NCBI GenBank assembly: GCA_003024985.2
Contig: PXIH01S0011743.1
Length of the DNA stretch: 11,225 nt
Strand: one strand, 5' to 3'
Origin: Euperipatoides rowelli
Lineage: Eukaryota > Onychophora > Udeonychophora > Euonychophora > Peripatopsidae
Of the stretch, positions 7,585 to 11,225 are shown piece by piece. A program made the translations under genes and the position numbers. Below the pieces are notes generated by a model that searched no databases, was not told where the DNA came from, and was given only the letters and a program-made list of their open reading frames with translations. Positions within the stretch are counted from its first letter, which is position 1. Each line of letters opens with the position of its first letter.

Positions 7585-8545
7585 TCCTGATACAAACAGT
7601 TTAGGTAAATATATCTGTTCAAACTACGCTACCGAACAGAACGGTGGGCTGGATGCTACCGGATTGGGGCAAACATTAATACAAATATGACTATGGAGAG
7701 CTGGCACAAGGAACTTACATATAATAGTGATATGCATAAGAATGCAGGAGGAGGGATGGACAAAGCTATCCACAGCCTCATGGAATCCCTCTGAAAAAAA
7801 CTCATGAGCAGAATGGTTACAATATCAAGAGGGAACATTGCGGAAAATACATTCATCATTTGTGTCATTTTCCAGTATTTCAATTTCTTCTACATTTTCA
7901 GCTACATCATTGTCACATTTAGGAGAAATGTACACTGTGAAGCATTGTGATATTAAGCAAAATCATTCATGTAACCTAACTTGTCAAGAATGCTAATGCT
8001 TGTATTCATGAATTCCAATGCTCATGTAATGACTCATCTATTAAGTACAATATGTGCAAACATGCGCATCTTGTATGTATTAAGTGCAGTGTAAAAAGCA
8101 GACATGTAACAATGGAATCTAGCACAGGTAATGGTGAACTTGTATTGATAACTGATTGATCAAATTGAGAATTATGCATTGGAGCAAACGGTTGTTCTAA
8201 AAAAAGGTGGGATGAATAATTACGCAATTAAATTTTGAAGAAACATATTCAAAATTAATGGGTTTGGTGCTTGTAATTAAAGATTTTATAGATAAAGAAC
8301 TTTCAAGAGATACAGAGGTCAATCACAATGCTCAAGCATAAGCTTGAGGCATTGAGGTATAAAAAAGTATTATTACCTCAAACTGTCACACAATATCCTA
8401 TAAACAAAAAAATAATAAAACATTTCTGCAAAAAGAAAAAAAAAATCCTTAAAAATAAAACATTTGGATACCAAGGAGATATGGTATTGAAAACCTTACT
8501 CCAAAGAGGAAATATTTAGTTGTTGATATTGCTTGTGATTTTGAA
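7585..8545 (+). pseudogene. Decayed MULE-like transposase C-terminal half with SWIM finger
   Basis: Frames together give LGKYICSNYA, then YRTERWAGCYRIGANINTNM and TMESWHKELTYNSDMHKNAG (from 7630), followed by MDKAIHSLMESL, a stop, and KKLMSRMVTISRGNIAEN. Further on, EMYTVKHCDIKQNHSCNLTC is followed after a frame change by ACIHEFQCSC, NDSSIKYNMCKHAHLVC (about 7998-8080). The CxC...CxH arrangement is a SWIM zinc finger, found in MULE-type transposases and proteins derived from them, and probably binds nucleic acid or protein. A degenerate Lys-rich tail follows to about 8540, including LEALRYKKVLLPQTVTQYP. The N-terminal catalytic DDE part is not visible. Stops and frameshifts are many. Assignment to MULE rests on the 'N..(I/M)ESWH' and SWIM combination. 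Confidence 0.72.
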
Positions 8546-8569
8546 AACATAATTTTAGTTTTAAATTTT

Positions 8570-8632
8570 GTACATATATATATATACGGTATATATATAT
8601 AGATATATATATATATAATATATATATGTCGG
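8570..8632. repeat. TA microsatellite
   Basis: About 60 bp of TA/TATA repeats with GGTATATA and AGATATAT interruptions; strongly self-complementary. On the minus strand it produces an artificial Ile-Tyr-rich frame, which is not a gene. Confidence 0.9.
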
Positions 8633-9060
8633 ATACCCATCTTGATGTTAAGCAAAGTTTCACAAGAAAAATCACTAAAAATTAATATTACTTAAATTTA
8701 AACAAATTCAACCCCCCTATTTACAGGGGGGGCACAAGCCAGTGAAACGATGCCAAATACCAAAATGGATGCAAACTCATCTTAAATACATTTGGGACAA
8801 CATAACAATTTTGTCAAATTTTAAAATTTAAAATATGTAACAGGTTACCAATCCATAAATTTACGTCTCAAAGTTTGAAAGGACGAGAAAGCCGACTTGC
8901 CTTTCTCTTTTCGCTGCCTAACCACAGCTAGAGTGAAGTGTTTCAACAATCTGCAATTTAATCCAACAGCTGGCACCTTTCATAACCAGCTGAGGAAATC
9001 ATGATTAAAAGCAGACAAACTCCTATCTAAAATTTTGAACATTTAAATAGATAAAAAAAA
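8633..9060. other. Non-coding stretch with three hairpins
   Basis: No gene was found. CCCCCC (8712-8717) faces GGGGGGG (8726-8732) across 8 nt. GAGAAAG (8885-8891) faces CTTTCTC (8901-8907). CAGCTGG (8967-8973) faces CCAGCTG (8986-8992), each holding a CAGCTG E-box 20 bp apart. The stretch lies downstream of the small minus-strand gene. Confidence 0.5.
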
Positions 9061-9090
9061 TGAAATAAGACGCAACCCAAGTGACACAGT

Positions 9091-9108
9091 TTTATTGCAA
9101 ACTTTATT
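9091..9108 (-). promoter_or_regulatory. Two polyadenylation signals
   Basis: On the minus strand AATAAA occurs at 9108-9103 and again at 9096-9091, about 70 and 80 nt after the stop codon of the small ORF. Downstream GTGTCACTTGGGTTG is G/T-rich, as expected beyond a cleavage site. Confidence 0.5.
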
Positions 9109-9176
9109 GAAGTTGTTCCTAGTGTTTAGGTATGCCAAAGTGTAATCTAAAGTGTGTGTATGTTTATGCCATATTC

Positions 9177-9287
9177 CTAATGCACCCAAGAACTGCTTGC
9201 TTCGGTACTCTTCTTAGTTCTTAGGAGCACGTATCCACAAGCAGTGGCTGCAGATAGGAGATATGCTGTACCTACTTTTACTGGCAT
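9177..9287 (-). CDS. Candidate tiny single-span membrane protein (36 aa or last exon)
   Basis: From ATG (9287-9285) to TAG (9179-9177) the frame encodes MPVKVGTAYLLSAATACGYV, LLRTKKSTEASSSWVH. Residues 4-22 are a good hydrophobic span, followed by the basic RTKK and a polar tail, so an inner-membrane or organelle-anchored small protein is plausible. The base composition is more balanced than the surroundings and a tight 3' end with two AATAAA signals follows. A TAA two codons upstream of the ATG closes the frame, so this is either a complete 36-residue protein or the last exon of one spliced at CCAG (9281). In the second case it joins in phase to 10134-10176. I do not recognise the protein. 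Confidence 0.4.
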   Translation of the reverse strand: MPVKVGTAYLLSAATACGYVLLRTKKSTEASSSWVH

Positions 9288-10133
9288 TAAATTTTATTTC
9301 AATGTAAAATAGATTCTAACCTATCTAAAATAATAGAAGACGGGGAACCCTACTACTTAATGCAATTCAGATTATTGTGGACTTGATCCCTAACTAACGA
9401 CTATGTTCAATGTTCTTGACAGCATCTAAAGTAAAAATAAATTAAACATCCTATCTATTAAGAAACACTTAACACTCAGGAGAAACGGCTCAACAATGCA
9501 GATATAAATTCAAGATGTTGATGGAATTTACCTTTTAATTAATTGGATTTGGCAATTAATTTGATGCAGCCTATCCACAGCCTAACGATCGGTTAGTTTT
9601 AAAAATGTGGATGACACGGCTGATTTGAAATTTAGACATTATGAAACATATAAATTAAACATATTAAAAAAATATTTAGTTGGACACCTTAACAAGAATG
9701 TATGCCTGCACCTAAAGAAATTAGCTCACACCATAATTTAGTTTAGCAATGCATGATATCGTTTATTATGGCCATAAGGCCGTAGCTGGTAATATTCTTA
9801 TTGAACATATCATAAAAATACATATATTAGGTTTAAATTGTACCATGCATAAATCATTCAGATAATAATTACATAAACATTTAAATTCAAATTAACTAAA
9901 CATATAAAGTTAATAGTGCGTGGTCATTTAGATTAACTAATATTTAAAATTATTGCCGTATTTTAAGATTTAAAACGCTGTGCTATAAAGTCTGGTGAGC
10001 TCATATTTTAAAGATACTTTAATTGAAAAAGTTCATCTTCTCTCGGAATGGAAATAAAGTTTAAAGAAAAAGTTATTTCTCTCACAGGCAGCGACTTATG
10101 GTTGAAATTGAAAACATTAATAAATACTCCTAC
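9288..10133. other. AT-rich stretch, possible intron
   Basis: No gene was recognised. If the small minus-strand gene is spliced, most of this is its intron (10133 down to 9281, GTAGGA donor, TTAATGCCAG acceptor). A 12-bp perfect palindrome TTATGGCCATAA lies at 9766-9777, directly followed by AGGCC, and CTAAC/GTTAG arms flank GATCG near 9582-9597. Confidence 0.35.
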
Positions 10134-10176
10134 TTTGAATTTCAACTGGCTTCTTAGGTTTTGATTTGTTCATCAT
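10134..10176 (-). CDS. Possible first exon of the small membrane protein
   Basis: From ATG (10176-10174) the frame gives MMNKSKPKKPVEIQ plus one base, then a GTAGGA donor at 10133. Joined to the exon at 9280 the junction codon is ATA, giving VEIQIKVGTAYLLSA across the join and a 48-residue protein with a basic N-terminus, one membrane span and a basic/polar C-terminus. The phase match is suggestive but short exons match by chance often, and the acceptor has a weak pyrimidine tract. An overlapping minus frame (10261-10154) encodes 35 other residues starting MNSARSQLKEKYQPSN and is an alternative. Confidence 0.22.
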
Positions 10177-10359
10177 TATACTGTAGATTTGGAAATATTT
10201 CAGTGGTGGAAAGATTTGACGGCTGGTATTTTTCTTTAAGCTGGGACCGGGCACTATTCATCGGTCATGCTGGAACTCTTCATTACTTAAGATTTCTTCA
10301 TGGTAAAGTTTATATCAGGATAAGCTATCTGGATTTCTGGATAAGATTTTGAAAATTAA

Positions 10360-11132
10360 AAATGGATGGATGGATCGAGATTGTATGTTACATTTGCTTA
10401 TATACTGTACAAGGTGTTCAATAATTTACTCATCAAAATCCTCCACAGTTTGTTACACTTTTTTATTGCGATACAAAACAATTATCTCTAATAGGCCAAA
10501 ACGAAAAAAGTCCAAATAGTACGGGCAAACAACATAAGCGTCTATATTTATTAGTCTCAATACACGGCCATCGCTACCTGTGGATTTAGAAGATTATCAC
10601 CCATAAGTCACCATAAAACGCACTGCGATTTGGAAAGACGCTGCCGAGTACNGATAAAACAAGTGCACAAACCTATCACACTTGGAAGAATGGAGAGCCA
10701 AAGACTGGAACAAGGGAAGGGACCACTAAGTTGCAAAAGCGCACAATGACATCCAGGATGAAATGTTACATTAAAAAGAAATTCAATATTTCAAATAAAA
10801 GAAATACTCAAATGAAAATACATCAAACTGATTTGTAAGTTAAAAATAAATTCAAACATTTACAGTTTAAAAATCTTTATGACAAATACGCTAGAAGATG
10901 CTAAAGGCAAATAAATCACAAATGAACAAATATTAAAGAACATTGCAAATAAAATTTCAATAAAATTTTCACAAACAATGTAGCGTAAATTTGTGATAAA
11001 TTCAAAGAACAAATTAAAACAATATCTCATGATTAACATTGAGTTAAAACACAGGCAAACACAATATAAATATAAATGGGATTGAAAGGATGCATAAAGT
11101 ATTTTACAAATTAAAATGTCAAGAATAATTTA
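10360..11132. other. Intergenic, nothing recognised
   Basis: A less AT-rich patch (about 10560-10760) carries a single N at 10652. Short frames there, such as LEEWRAKDWNKGRDH on the plus strand, have stops and no recognisable relative. 10780-11130 is A-rich without structure. Confidence 0.4.
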
Positions 11133-11225
11133 TAGGGGTGCAAGGGAACCGAGTTAATAGTCGGTAACCGTAATAGCATTCGGTTCCCGAAGAGAACCGA
11201 CTCAATATTTCTAAACCGAATATTT
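11133..11225. mobile_element. Terminus of a hAT-like element, cut by window end
   Basis: TAGGGGTGCAAGGG at 11133 resembles the T/CAGGGGTG ends of hAT elements. Inward, AACCG or its complement occurs five times in 75 bp (11147, 11166, 11181, 11195, 11214), including the palindrome CGGTAACCG at 11162-11170, and GGGAACCG (11144-11151) pairs with CGGTTCCC (11181-11188). Clusters of short repeats near the end are typical transposase-binding regions of hAT elements. The body lies beyond the window. Confidence 0.5.

Noticed and set aside
8449-8655. Minus-strand frame rich in Ile and Tyr
   Set aside because: It is a translation of the TA microsatellite.
10161-10352. Plus-strand 63-codon frame with Trp/Tyr/Phe
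   Set aside because: No recognisable motif, no splice or poly(A) context; overlaps minus-strand short frames that look equally good.
1-11225. CRISPR arrays, tRNA or rRNA genes, bacterial operons
   Set aside because: No regularly spaced repeats with spacers, no cloverleaf with conserved boxes and no ribosomal motif were seen; the content is eukaryotic.

Overview
This is an AT-rich eukaryotic, probably arthropod, non-coding window with no long intact gene. It has no prokaryotic architecture. The evidence for an arthropod is a MADF-type DNA-binding protein, a Harbinger transposase, a Jockey-like non-LTR retrotransposon and a SWIM-zinc-finger MULE-like transposase, all decayed, plus GT/AG introns and AATAAA signals. 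Insects are the best guess; nothing fixes the species. Four isolated N bases (4514, 4522, 6714, 10652) point to an unfinished assembly.

Layout. 1-460: repeat-like sequence with a tandem tail-like repeat and a 16-nt poly-T. 465-2841: a decayed two-exon MADF gene on the minus strand. Its intron holds a decayed Harbinger transposase on the plus strand (1235-2012), a hAT-like terminal fragment (2184 onward) and a TA/CA microsatellite. 2842-3158: the region upstream of the MADF gene, ending in what looks like a Harbinger terminal inverted repeat. 3159 to about 5437: a minus-strand Jockey-like LINE, read from the endonuclease C-terminus through the linker and reverse transcriptase to the post-RT region. 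Two short foreign pieces with A-rich tails split it. About 5438-5600: the terminus of another, unidentified DNA element.

5810-7082: a three-exon minus-strand Myb/SANT-like gene, decayed. A 104-bp direct duplication covers the 3' splice site of its first intron, and an N sits at the edge of the second copy. About 7590-8540: the C-terminal half of a plus-strand MULE/SWIM transposase, also decayed. 8570-8632: TA microsatellite. 9177-9287, with possible upstream exon 10134-10176: the only candidate for a living host gene, a very small single-span membrane protein on the minus strand followed closely by two AATAAA signals. 11133-11225: the start of a hAT-like element with clustered AACCG motifs, cut by the window edge.

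The layers can be partly ordered. The LINE is oldest, small LINE 3' fragments landed in it, and the Harbinger-like terminus interrupts its 3' coding end. The most useful second looks are the MADF gene with a transposase inside its intron, the duplicated splice site, and the small membrane-protein gene.
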